Source: a bacterium (lineage in GTDB: Bacteria > Fidelibacterota > Marinisomatia > Marinisomatales > JAHJCW01). Taken from it: a stretch of 5,494 nucleotides of DNA. Positions 1-5,494 of the stretch are shown here, piece after piece (positions within the stretch are counted from its first letter, which is position 1; each line of letters begins with the position of its first letter). The stretch lies in the NCBI GenBank assembly GCA_018812885.1, contig JAHJCW010000092.1, positions 1 through 5,494 of the forward strand. The letters are read 5' to 3'. The notes beneath the pieces are model-generated. The model was not told where the DNA came from, did not search any database, and worked only from the letters and a program-made list of their open reading frames with translations. The position numbers were made by a program, and so were the translations under genes.

Positions 1-416
1 AATAAAATAAATATAATAACTGATATTTGTGTTGTTGTTTTTGCTTTAGCAATCTTGCTAGTTATCATTGTTAATCCCTGTGATTCCATCACCATACGTA
101 ACCCTGTTACAAATAAATCACGGAAAATAATTAGACCAACCATCCAAAATGGTACCAAATCCATGATTGCAAATGAAATAAAAGCTGAACTAACTAAAAT
201 TTTATCAGCTAAAGGATCAAGGAATTTGCCATGACGGGTCACTTGATTTAATTTTCTTGCATAGTGACCATCAAAAGCATCCGTTATACTCGCTACAATA
301 AATATGACTAGCGCCCAAAGTCTGGCATAGGGATAATCATAAAATAGACAAATTATGAATAATGGAGTAAGCAATATTCTAAATATCGTTAAAACATTGG
401 GAACGTTAATTTTCAT
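1..416 (-). CDS. pgsA: CDP-diacylglycerol-glycerol-3-phosphate 3-phosphatidyltransferase (phosphatidylglycerophosphate synthase), C-terminus cut by window edge
   Basis: This integral membrane enzyme transfers the phosphatidyl group from CDP-diacylglycerol to sn-glycerol-3-phosphate, the committed step to phosphatidylglycerol and cardiolipin. About 138 N-terminal residues are present; the family is usually about 180-200, so the end lies beyond base 1. The N-terminus has the family's N-V-L-T-x-x-R-I pattern (residues 7-14). The full CDP-alcohol phosphotransferase signature D-x2-D-G-x2-A-R-x8-G-x3-D-x3-D is intact: D46, D49, G50, A53, R54, G63, D67, D71. Hydrophobic stretches around residues 14-26, 33-45 and 76-92 fit membrane helices. 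The ATG (414-416) overlaps the recR TGA stop (413-415) as ATGA, which implies translational coupling, and a GGAAGGA Shine-Dalgarno lies within the end of recR. The signature separates it from cardiolipin synthases of the phospholipase D type. PgsA rather than another CDP-alcohol transferase is inferred from the N-terminus and overall similarity. Confidence 0.93.
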   Translation of the reverse strand, partial: MKINVPNVLTIFRILLTPLFIICLFYDYPYARLWALVIFIVASITDAFDGHYARKLNQVTRHGKFLDPLADKILVSSAFISFAIMDLVPFWMVGLIIFRDLFVTGLRMVMESQGLTMITSKIAKAKTTTQISVIIFIL

Positions 417-1006
417 AAACTAGTCCTTCCCTCTAAAGCTCGAGTTAAGGTTGCTTCATCAGTATATTCGATTGCGCTTCCAACCGGTATCCCTCTTGCT
501 AATCGAGTGATTTTGATATTCTTTTCACTAAATAGTTTATTGATGTACAATGCGGTAGTATCACCTTCAATACTTGGATTTGTAGCTAAGATTATCTCTG
601 TATTGTCTTTAACTCTATCAATTAATTTATTAAGATTTAGGTCATCCGGGCCTATCCCATCTAAAGGTGAGAGCATGCCCCCGAGCACATGATAAACACC
701 CCTATAAGAACTCGATCTTTCAAAGACAAATATATCCTGCGGATCTTCTACAACACATATCATATCTTTACTTCTTTTTGGATCAGTGCAAATGTTACAT
801 GGATCATTTTCGGTAATACCACCACAAATCGTACAAAAACGAATTTTTGACTTTACGTCCATTATAGATTCGGCAAGTTCAGCTGCCTCGGTTTCGTTAG
901 ATTTCATCACGTTAAACGCCATACGTTGCGCAGTTTTTTTCCCGATTCCGGGAAATCTTGAAAACCTATCAATTAAACGCTGAACGCTGTTGGGGAATGA
1001 TCCCAT
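413..1006 (-). CDS. recR: Recombination mediator protein RecR
   Basis: RecR acts with RecO (and RecF) to load RecA onto SSB-coated single-stranded DNA during gap repair. The protein has 197 residues, normal for the family (about 198-200), and looks complete. In order it shows an N-terminal P-N-S-V-Q-R-L-I helix; a helix-hairpin-helix F-P-G-I-G-K-K (18-24); a four-cysteine zinc site C58-x2-C61 and C70-x2-C73; a Toprim domain starting at I-C-V-V-E-D (83-88) with A-T-N-P-S-I-E-G-D-T-T; and the conserved C-terminal L-A-R-G-I-P-V-G-S. The ATG at 1004-1006 follows the ybaB stop by three bases, with only a weak AGG upstream, so expression probably depends on translation arriving from ybaB. It ends in TGA overlapping the pgsA start. 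That TGA is a genuine stop at the expected family length, which matters for interpreting the in-frame TGA at 4736-4738. Confidence 0.98.
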   Translation of the reverse strand: MGSFPNSVQRLIDRFSRFPGIGKKTAQRMAFNVMKSNETEAAELAESIMDVKSKIRFCTICGGITENDPCNICTDPKRSKDMICVVEDPQDIFVFERSSSYRGVYHVLGGMLSPLDGIGPDDLNLNKLIDRVKDNTEIILATNPSIEGDTTALYINKLFSEKNIKITRLARGIPVGSAIEYTDEATLTRALEGRTSL

Positions 1007-1009
1007 TAA

Positions 1010-1339
1010 TTAACCTAATCCCGGTATATTCATTCCACCTAACATATTTCCAGTCACAGCATTCATTCTGTTTTGTGATTCTTCTAATGATTTTGTTAAT
1101 GCATTATTAACCGCTGAAATAATAAGATCTTCTAATAATTCTTTATCTTCTTTAATTGCATCTTGATCAATAGTTAATTCTAATAGTTGCTGTTTACCAT
1201 TAACGACAACTTTTACCATCCCACCGCCGGAATCTCCTTCAATCGTAAGGTCATCCAACTCATTTTGTACTTCTTCAATTTTCTTTTGTACGTCGCGTGC
1301 TTGTTTTAGCAATTGGGTCATATTTCCTTTATTAAACAT
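1010..1339 (-). CDS. ybaB: YbaB/EbfC family nucleoid-associated protein
   Basis: This is a small DNA-binding, nucleoid-associated protein of the YbaB/EbfC family, which forms dimers and is almost always encoded between dnaX and recR. The 109 residues match the usual 100-110. Visible family features are an N-terminal amphipathic helix rich in K, Q and E (M-T-Q-L-L-K-Q-A-R-D-V-Q-K-K); the central G-D-S-G-G-G-M-V-K-V-V-V-N-G-K pattern; a following beta strand (L-E-L-T-I-D); an acidic E-D-K-E-L-L-E-D-L-I segment; and a Gly/Met-rich tail (G-N-M-L-G-G-M-N-I-P-G-L-G). The ATG at 1337-1339 has a strong TTAGGAG Shine-Dalgarno six bases upstream, which incorporates the dnaX TAG stop codon (1348-1350), so the two genes are tightly linked. 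An M-T-Q-L-L start six codons further in is possible, but the upstream ATG fits the ribosome site better. Confidence 0.96.
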   Translation of the reverse strand: MFNKGNMTQLLKQARDVQKKIEEVQNELDDLTIEGDSGGGMVKVVVNGKQQLLELTIDQDAIKEDKELLEDLIISAVNNALTKSLEESQNRMNAVTGNMLGGMNIPGLG

Positions 1340-1347
1340 TTTTGCTC

Positions 1348-3006
1348 CTAATTTAAAATTTCACCATCGAACAATTCGATTATTTTTGCCGTTGTATTAT
1401 TTGTTTTTTCGTTTTCTTTTTTAATGTCTTTTTTAACTTTTTGTGATTCATCGGATTTTGTCATTAATAATGCAGTTTTTAATGGAAATCCATAGACTTT
1501 TTCTAAATAGTTTTCTATAACATTTTTGTTTTTTTCTAATGTTCTCAAGTTAAAATTGTTTCCATTAACTAATTTTATCTCAAGACGATTTCCTGCAAAC
1601 TGACTAACCTCACAATGCGAAAGTACATTCCCAATTGATGGTCTTTCTGATGACAATTCTACAATAAATTCATCCCATTTTTCATTAATTGCATCTAAAT
1701 CAATATTTTTATTAGATATTGGATTAGGTTTTGGGTCGGAAATTGTATTTATTTCAATTTTGGGATTTTCAGATTTCAGATTTTCATTGGGAGAATTATC
1801 ATTCTTTAATAATAGTGATTTGGAAGTTTTATTAGAATTATTAGAAGGAGTTTTGGGATTTTCTCTTCCGGAATGACTTACAGGATTTTGAAATTTACCT
1901 AATAACGATTCAATTGTCACAACGGAGTCTAGTTCGAGCAATTTAAGTAAAGATAATTCAATTAAAATATGGGGTTGAGTAGCTCGTTTAACTTGTGGCT
2001 CTATATCTGTAATTACTTTAGATACTCTTAGTATATCTCTAATATTCCATAATTTAGCAGCTTCTTCATACTGCTTTTTTAAACCAATATTTAATTCAAA
2101 AACATCCAATCCCTTTTCAATTGTGGCTATCATCATATTTCTAATATGACGATTTAATCCTGAAATAAACTCCTGAATCGGCATTCCTTTTGATTTTACT
2201 TCAGCTAATAAATCAACGAGTGCCTTGCCATTTTTTATACGGATTGCATCCAAAATATTAAAATATACATCAGTTGGTATAAGTCCAAGTACTTTACTCA
2301 CACTTTCAATTGAAATTTTATCACCGGAATATGCTATTACTTGATCTAAAATACTGAGAGCATCGCGCAGACTGCCATCGGCTTTTTGGGCGATAATTCT
2401 TAGAGAGTCATTGTCAATTTCAATCTTTTCCTTACCCAATACATATTTGATTTGCTCACTAATAGAATGTATCGTAATACTATTAAAATCAAATCGTTGA
2501 CAACGAGAAATTATAGTAGCAGGGACTTTATATATATCTGTTGTCGCTAAAATAAATTTACCATGCTCAGGCGGTTCTTCTAATGTTCGTAACAATGCGT
2601 TGAACGCTGGCGTAGTGAGCATGTGAACTTCATCAATAATAAATATTTTGAACTTGGAATTTATAGGAGCGTACTGAATCGCATCCCGTAAGCTACGAAT
2701 TTCTTCGATCCCGCGATTAGACGCCCCATCTATTTCAAGCACATCCATATTTCTGCCATCGGTGATTTCAATACAATTTGAGCACTTGTTACATGGATTG
2801 CCGGGACTTTCCATGCAATTCAACGCTTTAGCAACTAATCGCGCTGTCGTAGTTTTACCTACACCGCGCGGTCCCGTAAATAAATATGCCTGAGACACTC
2901 TATCTTTTTTAAACGCATTAGTTAGAGTTTGAGTTATATGCTCCTGTCCCACTACCTCTTCAAAGGTTTGCGGACGGTATTTTAATGATAATACTAAATA
3001 TGACAT
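1348..3006 (-). CDS. dnaX: DNA polymerase III subunit gamma/tau (clamp-loader ATPase)
   Basis: DnaX is the ATPase subunit that opens the beta sliding clamp and loads it on primed DNA. The protein has 552 residues. Visible in order are the N-terminal K-Y-R-P-Q-T-F-E-E-V-V-G-Q block; Walker A G-P-R-G-V-G-K-T (45-52); a zinc site C64, C72, C75, C78; Walker B I-I-D-E-V-H (123-128); sensor A-T-T-D (154-157); and the S-R-C arginine-finger motif (167-169). A helical collar domain runs to about residue 365. A polar Asn/Ser/Lys-rich linker (about 375-440) and a C-terminal tau-like region follow. The ATG at 3004-3006 is the only reasonable start, because an in-frame TAA lies four codons upstream; there is no clear Shine-Dalgarno. 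An A-AAA-AAG heptamer in the reading frame at 2074-2080 could in principle give a shorter product. The 185-base leader back to the SRP RNA is AT-rich and shows no convincing promoter or terminator. Confidence 0.98.
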   Translation of the reverse strand: MSYLVLSLKYRPQTFEEVVGQEHITQTLTNAFKKDRVSQAYLFTGPRGVGKTTTARLVAKALNCMESPGNPCNKCSNCIEITDGRNMDVLEIDGASNRGIEEIRSLRDAIQYAPINSKFKIFIIDEVHMLTTPAFNALLRTLEEPPEHGKFILATTDIYKVPATIISRCQRFDFNSITIHSISEQIKYVLGKEKIEIDNDSLRIIAQKADGSLRDALSILDQVIAYSGDKISIESVSKVLGLIPTDVYFNILDAIRIKNGKALVDLLAEVKSKGMPIQEFISGLNRHIRNMMIATIEKGLDVFELNIGLKKQYEEAAKLWNIRDILRVSKVITDIEPQVKRATQPHILIELSLLKLLELDSVVTIESLLGKFQNPVSHSGRENPKTPSNNSNKTSKSLLLKNDNSPNENLKSENPKIEINTISDPKPNPISNKNIDLDAINEKWDEFIVELSSERPSIGNVLSHCEVSQFAGNRLEIKLVNGNNFNLRTLEKNKNVIENYLEKVYGFPLKTALLMTKSDESQKVKKDIKKENEKTNNTTAKIIELFDGEILN

Positions 3007-3191
3007 AAATAACCATTATTTCATACAAAATGGTGAAAAATCAAAGGTTGTAATTTATTACTAATTGCTGACTTTATAATGGAAAAGTTAAGAAAAGAGA
3101 TACTGAAATTTTAAAATATTTGATTAGTAATTTTTATATTCAATTTTTCTAAGGTACTATTATCAAACAATCAGGATCGCTATTAAAGAAT

Positions 3192-3464
3192 TTGGTTGTG
3201 CACCTTAATTGACAAATCGGTAAATCTATAATAAATAATAGTTAGCTCCGCTTCAGTGGTCCACCGGCACATGATTCAAATCCTTTACCGCTGCTTCCTT
3301 CCGGACCTGACAGAGTTCAAAGACGAGCCATTGCGATGGATTGAAGTTTCAACACTACTTTTTATTTAAAATAAATCTCGATATTGCCGCTCAATGGCGT
3401 TCAATCCTGCTATAGCGGATTGCAGGTTACAGGGCACCGCTACCTCCCCATCTAGCACAACCAA
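3192..3464 (-). ncRNA. ffs: Signal recognition particle RNA, large bacterial (Bacillus-type) form
   Basis: This is the RNA scaffold of the signal recognition particle, which binds Ffh and directs nascent membrane and secreted proteins to the translocon. The S-domain loop CAGGUCCGGAAGGAAGCAG is encoded on the minus strand within 3291-3310 and is essentially invariant in bacteria. The 5' part carries the Alu-domain block GGGGAGGUAGCGGUGCCC (3433-3450), followed by a UGUAACCUGCA-type segment and the GAGCUAAC element (3241-3248), as in Bacillus subtilis scRNA. The ends were set by a perfect ten-base closing helix, UUGGUUGUGC (3455-3464) with GCACAACCAA (3192-3201), giving 273 nt, close to the about 270 nt of the Bacillus form. 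It starts only 21 bases after tRNA-Ala and is probably co-transcribed with it. No strong terminator is visible downstream, so readthrough into dnaX is possible. Confidence 0.97.
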
Positions 3465-3485
3465 TAGTATTTAGTATTTATTTTG

Positions 3486-3558
3486 TGGAGCCGATGGGGA
3501 TCGAACCCACGACCTCAGCATTGCGAACGCTGCACTCTCCCAATTGAGCTACGGCCCC
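3486..3558 (-). tRNA. tRNA-Ala, anticodon CGC
   Basis: The minus strand folds into a complete 73-nt cloverleaf. The acceptor stem pairs GGGGCCG with CGGCUCC and contains G3-U70, the alanine identity element. The D arm is GCUC-AAUUGGGA-GAGU. The anticodon stem CAGCG/UGCUG holds loop UUCGCAA, giving anticodon CGC for the GCG codon. The T arm has loop UUCGAUC. Discriminator base A73 is followed by CAA, so the CCA end is not encoded and must be added by tRNA nucleotidyltransferase. It lies just upstream of the SRP RNA on the same strand. Confidence 0.98.
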
Positions 3559-3577
3559 AATACATATAAAATTACGA

Positions 3578-3607
3578 ATTATAATTTATATATCACAATC
3601 CAATGAA
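3578..3607 (-). promoter_or_regulatory. Candidate sigma-70-type promoter for tRNA-Ala and SRP RNA
   Basis: A perfect TATAAT (3578-3583) lies 19 bases upstream of the mature tRNA 5' end. An 18-base spacer separates it from a poor -35 match, TTCATT (3602-3607). The location suits a stable-RNA promoter with a short leader, but the surroundings are so AT-rich that chance matches are common. Confidence 0.35.
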
Positions 3608-3724
3608 AGTAATTCTAATACAACATTGCAAGTGACTATTGTTCAAAATAGTTCAACTGCGATTATATTTTACAAATTAAAAATACTGATAACTTTTTTT
3701 ATATTTGATTAATAAGCCAGCTAT

Positions 3725-4501
3725 TTAGGAATAACCCGTAAATTCTTCATTAATAACATCACTATCGTACTTATGCCATTTTCTCTCCCATTCTGTTAAT
3801 TCTTGCACAGGTATGTGTTTCGGTTTAGTAGTCGATTTCTCGCTCACGGACTTTAGAATAGGATTTGTAATCGATTTTTTATTGAACGAGTCCATTTTTT
3901 GCTTCATAGCTTTAATTCGCTTTAAGCGTTGTTCCTCCTTAATTATAGCCATCGATGGTTTCAATATTGACGATGCTTTATTTTCAATCTTATGTAATTG
4001 CATCGATAGACGAACATCGTCATTTGATATTTCTATCTCTTTTTCAATTACTGTTTGTTGTAATACCGGTTTTTCCATAACAATAGACTGATTTTGTCTT
4101 TCCTGTATTTTTTCGGATCTTATTTGAGGTGCGGCTTTTATTTTATCTGATATATTTTTCTGAATACTATTTATTCTTTCATTAATCGTTGTCTTTGTCT
4201 CATCCGATTTGCAAGAATCATCCGATTTAGCAATAGACTTATTACTATAGATTGCCACTTTATCTATGCTTCGATTGGATATCGATTTTAAGCGATTTAT
4301 TTCAAGATTATGAACAATATCAGGCAGATCGGTTTTAAAATTATTTACAGCGCTTTTAATCCTATCATATAAAGCATCTTGAACAGGGCGACCGTATCCA
4401 CCATTTATTTTTTTTATCAGATAACCAAATTTTTCAACGAAATAGATCTTCTCTGGATCTAATGAACCAATTTGATTATCACTATTATTAAGTTGTCTCA
4501 T
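3725..4501 (-). CDS. Hypothetical protein, lysine-rich and probably cytoplasmic
   Basis: I do not recognise this 258-residue protein. It has no signal peptide, membrane segment, nucleotide-binding loop or cysteine motif (only one Cys). An N-terminal segment (about residues 17-60) looks ordered, with E-K-F-G-Y-L-I-K-K-I-N-G-G-Y-G-R-P followed by an amphipathic helix. The middle (about 70-225) is polar, rich in Lys, Ser, Ile, Asn and Glu, with a likely coiled-coil or helical stretch around K-E-E-Q-R-L-K-R-I-K-A-M-K-Q-K-M. The C-terminus ends in a Trp-containing motif E-L-T-E-W-E-R-K-W-H-K-Y-D (W238, W242) that may be a conserved interaction site. The start is well supported: AGGGGG (4507-4512) lies five bases before the ATG. 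It begins 42 bases after the SelW-like gene on the same strand and could be co-transcribed with it. The clear ribosome site and length argue for a real gene; function cannot be assigned. Confidence 0.8.
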   Translation of the reverse strand: MRQLNNSDNQIGSLDPEKIYFVEKFGYLIKKINGGYGRPVQDALYDRIKSAVNNFKTDLPDIVHNLEINRLKSISNRSIDKVAIYSNKSIAKSDDSCKSDETKTTINERINSIQKNISDKIKAAPQIRSEKIQERQNQSIVMEKPVLQQTVIEKEIEISNDDVRLSMQLHKIENKASSILKPSMAIIKEEQRLKRIKAMKQKMDSFNKKSITNPILKSVSEKSTTKPKHIPVQELTEWERKWHKYDSDVINEEFTGYS

Positions 4502-4543
4502 TGCAGCCCCCTACTAACGAAACGAATTTTCCCCGTTTAAAAA

Positions 4544-4768
4544 TTAATCTATCAATTGAATTATTTCCTCCAAATCAGGAAACCTATCTAACTGCTTTTT
4601 CGAAAAAACTAATTTACCATTTTTTTCAATCTCGTAAACACCACCCAGTGAAGGGATCAGTTTTAACTCAGAAATTTCATTTCCGTATCTTTCCAACAAA
4701 TCACTTGCCATCCTGGCAGCTCTGGGCAAATAGTTTCACGCGTTGCAGTATTCAATCGATAGTCTCAC
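4544..4768 (-). CDS. SelW-like Rdx family selenoprotein with in-frame UGA (CxxU), 74 residues
   Basis: This is a small thioredoxin-fold redox protein of the SelW/SelT/SelH (Rdx) family; its physiological partner is unknown. Reading TGA (4736-4738) as selenocysteine gives an N-terminus M-R-L-S-I-E-Y-C-N-A-U-N-Y-L-P-R-A-A. The pair C8 and U11 is exactly the family's C-x-x-C/U redox motif, followed by the conserved R-A hydrophobic helix, S-L-G-G-V-Y-E-I, and a C-terminal F-S-K-K-Q-L-D-R-F-P typical of bacterial members. At 74 residues the length is normal. The GTG start (4766-4768) is fixed by AGGAG at 4774-4778 and by an in-frame TAG immediately upstream. A plain ORF call begins at the internal TTG 4727-4729 and loses the active site. 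A candidate SECIS hairpin follows the UGA. recR ends in TGA in this window, so TGA is not generally reassigned. Alternatives are a Cys-to-stop mutation or a base error. Confidence 0.87.
4703..4720 (-). promoter_or_regulatory. Candidate bacterial SECIS hairpin in the SelW-like coding sequence
   Basis: On the minus strand UGCC (4715-4718) pairs with GGCA (4706-4709) around a five-base loop AGGAU (4710-4714). Skipping A4705 adds C4719-G4704 and the wobble G4720-U4703. The loop begins 21 nt after the UGA and has a G in its first two positions, as expected for bacterial SECIS elements that bind SelB. Escherichia coli fdhF has a comparable loop starting AGGU. A competing eight-pair stem (UAUUUGCC with GGCAAGUG) uses the same 3' strand, so the exact fold is uncertain. 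Function is inferred from geometry only. Confidence 0.6.
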
Positions 4769-4773
4769 CTATG

Positions 4774-4778
4774 CTCCT
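4774..4778 (-). promoter_or_regulatory. Shine-Dalgarno AGGAG that decides the GTG start of the SelW-like gene
   Basis: AGGAG lies five bases before the GTG at 4766-4768. The internal TTG at 4727-4729 has no comparable site. This shows that translation begins upstream of the in-frame UGA and must pass through it to make a full protein. Confidence 0.75.
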
Positions 4779-4803
4779 GTACATCCTCACCATAAAGCGT
4801 CTA

Positions 4804-4833
4804 ATCTTAAGTACTTAAAATAGTTTTATGCAA
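4804..4833 (-). promoter_or_regulatory. Weak candidate promoter upstream of the SelW-like gene, containing a 12-bp palindrome
   Basis: TTGCAT (4828-4833) and TAAGAT (4804-4809) are 18 bases apart in the 68-base gap between the oxidoreductase stop and the GTG start. A perfect 12-bp palindrome, TTAAGTACTTAA (4807-4818), overlaps the -10 and spacer and could be an operator. Both boxes are only partial matches, and AT-rich palindromes arise easily by chance. The gene could equally be read from an upstream promoter. Confidence 0.25.
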
Positions 4834-4836
4834 GAA

Positions 4837-5494
4837 TTATTTTGAAAGTAAATAATCGCACACTAAAAACGCGATTGACCTATATGTTTGTTCAGTATCG
4901 GACATTCCTATTTCACACATTCTGCTTGAAGAATATCCGTCTAATCTTCGTTGTTCTATCGACAGTTGCTCTTTGTTATATTTTACAGCATTTTTTGTTA
5001 ATTGTGGTACAATTAAACCTCTATCACCAGCAAAACCACAGCAGCTAGTATTTTCAGAAATCGTCACTTTTCTCGCACATCTTTGTGCAAGTGATTGCAT
5101 TATTTGAGTATGCTCCATTTTTTGCGTAGAACAAGTGAGATGTAATACTAATTCTCTGTCAAGCGGTTTATGATTAATCTCTTGAGTAATAGAATCTAAG
5201 AAAGTAATTATGTCAACAAACTTCAGCCTTTTCCATTTTTCATTAATTTTATTTGAAATATCATTATTCGGATTTAAAAATTTATACGTACAAGGAGATG
5301 TATCAACAACAATTGGTATCTTTCCTTCATTAGATGCTTCATATAGCAAATTAATTGTTCTTGTGAACATATCAATTCCTGTCTCATGATATCCCTTTGA
5401 ACTAAAAGGAGTACTGCAACAAGTATTAGAGATTTTATCGGGAATAATTAATTTTACTTTTGCCAATTCAGCAATTTGTCCCATAACTTCAATT
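4837..5494 (-). CDS. D-lactate dehydrogenase-type FAD-binding and Fe-S-binding oxidoreductase, C-terminal fragment
   Basis: This is the C-terminal part, about 218 residues, of a large GlcD-GlcF-type fusion oxidoreductase of the family that includes D-lactate and D-2-hydroxyglutarate dehydrogenases and E. coli YdiJ. Full members are roughly 900-1000 residues. The reading frame stays open to base 5494, so the ATG at 5482-5484 is an internal methionine and the N-terminal FAD domain lies outside the window. Two cysteine-rich (CCG-type) repeats are visible: C-C-S-T-P-F-S-S-K-G (5392-5421) with D-T-S-P-C; then H-L-T-C-S-T-Q-K-M with S-C-C-G-F-A-G-D-R-G and a final S-S-R-M-C-E-I-G-M-S. These bind the Fe-S centre that passes electrons from the flavin. 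The first repeat has Ser where Gly is usual (CCS, 5413-5415). Substrate cannot be told from this fragment. The SelW-like gene follows 68 bases downstream on the same strand. Confidence 0.88.
   Translation of the reverse strand, partial: IEVMGQIAELAKVKLIIPDKISNTCCSTPFSSKGYHETGIDMFTRTINLLYEASNEGKIPIVVDTSPCTYKFLNPNNDISNKINEKWKRLKFVDIITFLDSITQEINHKPLDRELVLHLTCSTQKMEHTQIMQSLAQRCARKVTISENTSCCGFAGDRGLIVPQLTKNAVKYNKEQLSIEQRRLDGYSSSRMCEIGMSDTEQTYRSIAFLVCDYLLSK

Noticed and set aside
1528..1536. A-AAA-AAC run near the dnaX 3' end as a frameshift site
   Set aside because: It lies far into the C-terminal tau-like region (residues 511-513), with no visible stimulatory element; most likely just Lys/Asn codons.
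3007..3191. Promoter or terminator between SRP RNA and dnaX
   Set aside because: Several AT-rich hexamers resemble -10 boxes, but none pairs with a good -35 at proper spacing, and no GC-rich stem followed by a T run is present.
3813..4091. Plus-strand ORF of 92 residues inside the unknown gene
   Set aside because: It is antisense to a gene with a strong ribosome site; its hydrophobic Phe/Ile-rich composition is the usual mirror of a Lys/Asn-rich coding strand.
4544..4729. A 61-residue protein starting at TTG 4727-4729
   Set aside because: It lacks a ribosome site and the family's redox motif; the same frame continues upstream through UGA to a GTG with a strong AGGAG.
4736..4738. TGA read as tryptophan or glycine under an alternative genetic code
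   Set aside because: recR ends in TGA (413-415) at the expected family length, and tryptophans here are encoded by TGG.
4501..4818. Plus-strand ORF of 105 residues antisense to the SelW-like gene
   Set aside because: No recognisable family, and it lies opposite a gene with clear family similarity.
4837..5484. A complete 215-residue protein starting at ATG 5482-5484
   Set aside because: The frame stays open to the window end, and the residues match the C-terminal third of a much larger oxidoreductase.

Overview
The window is an AT-rich bacterial segment in which every supported gene lies on the minus strand. In transcription order, from high to low coordinates, it holds: the C-terminal end of a D-lactate dehydrogenase-type FAD/Fe-S oxidoreductase; a small SelW-like Rdx protein interrupted by an in-frame UGA; a 258-residue protein I do not recognise; tRNA-Ala(CGC); a large Bacillus-type SRP RNA; and then a tight dnaX - ybaB/ebfC - recR - pgsA cluster, with pgsA cut by the window edge.

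The most interesting feature is at 4544-4768. A conventional ORF call there starts at a TTG inside the gene and gives a 61-residue fragment without a redox site. Reading through one TGA codon (4736-4738) extends it to 74 residues. That adds a GTG start with a well-placed AGGAG Shine-Dalgarno and the N-terminal Y-C-N-A-U-N-Y-L-P-R-A-A motif, in which TGA falls exactly at the second redox position of the family's C-x-x-C/U. Just downstream of the UGA the RNA can form a small hairpin with an AGGAU loop, at a distance typical of bacterial SECIS elements. recR ends at TGA within this window, so TGA is an ordinary stop here and general stop-codon reassignment is unlikely. The best reading is a selenocysteine-containing Rdx protein that standard gene calling truncates.

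The right-hand part (3559-5494) is accessory redox and unknown content. The middle (3192-3558) carries tRNA-Ala and a 273-nt SRP RNA with both Alu and S domains. The left part is housekeeping: DnaX clamp-loader subunit, the nucleoid-associated protein YbaB, the recombination-repair protein RecR, and phosphatidylglycerophosphate synthase PgsA. The genes are separated by only a few bases or overlap (ATGA at recR/pgsA), so they are probably one operon. SRP RNA directly upstream of dnaX-ybaB-recR is the arrangement known from Bacillus subtilis.

The large SRP RNA, low GC and selenocysteine use fit Gram-positive-like lineages or AT-rich Chloroflexota, for example relatives of Dehalococcoidia/SAR202. 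That placement is inference only; nothing in the window fixes the taxonomy.
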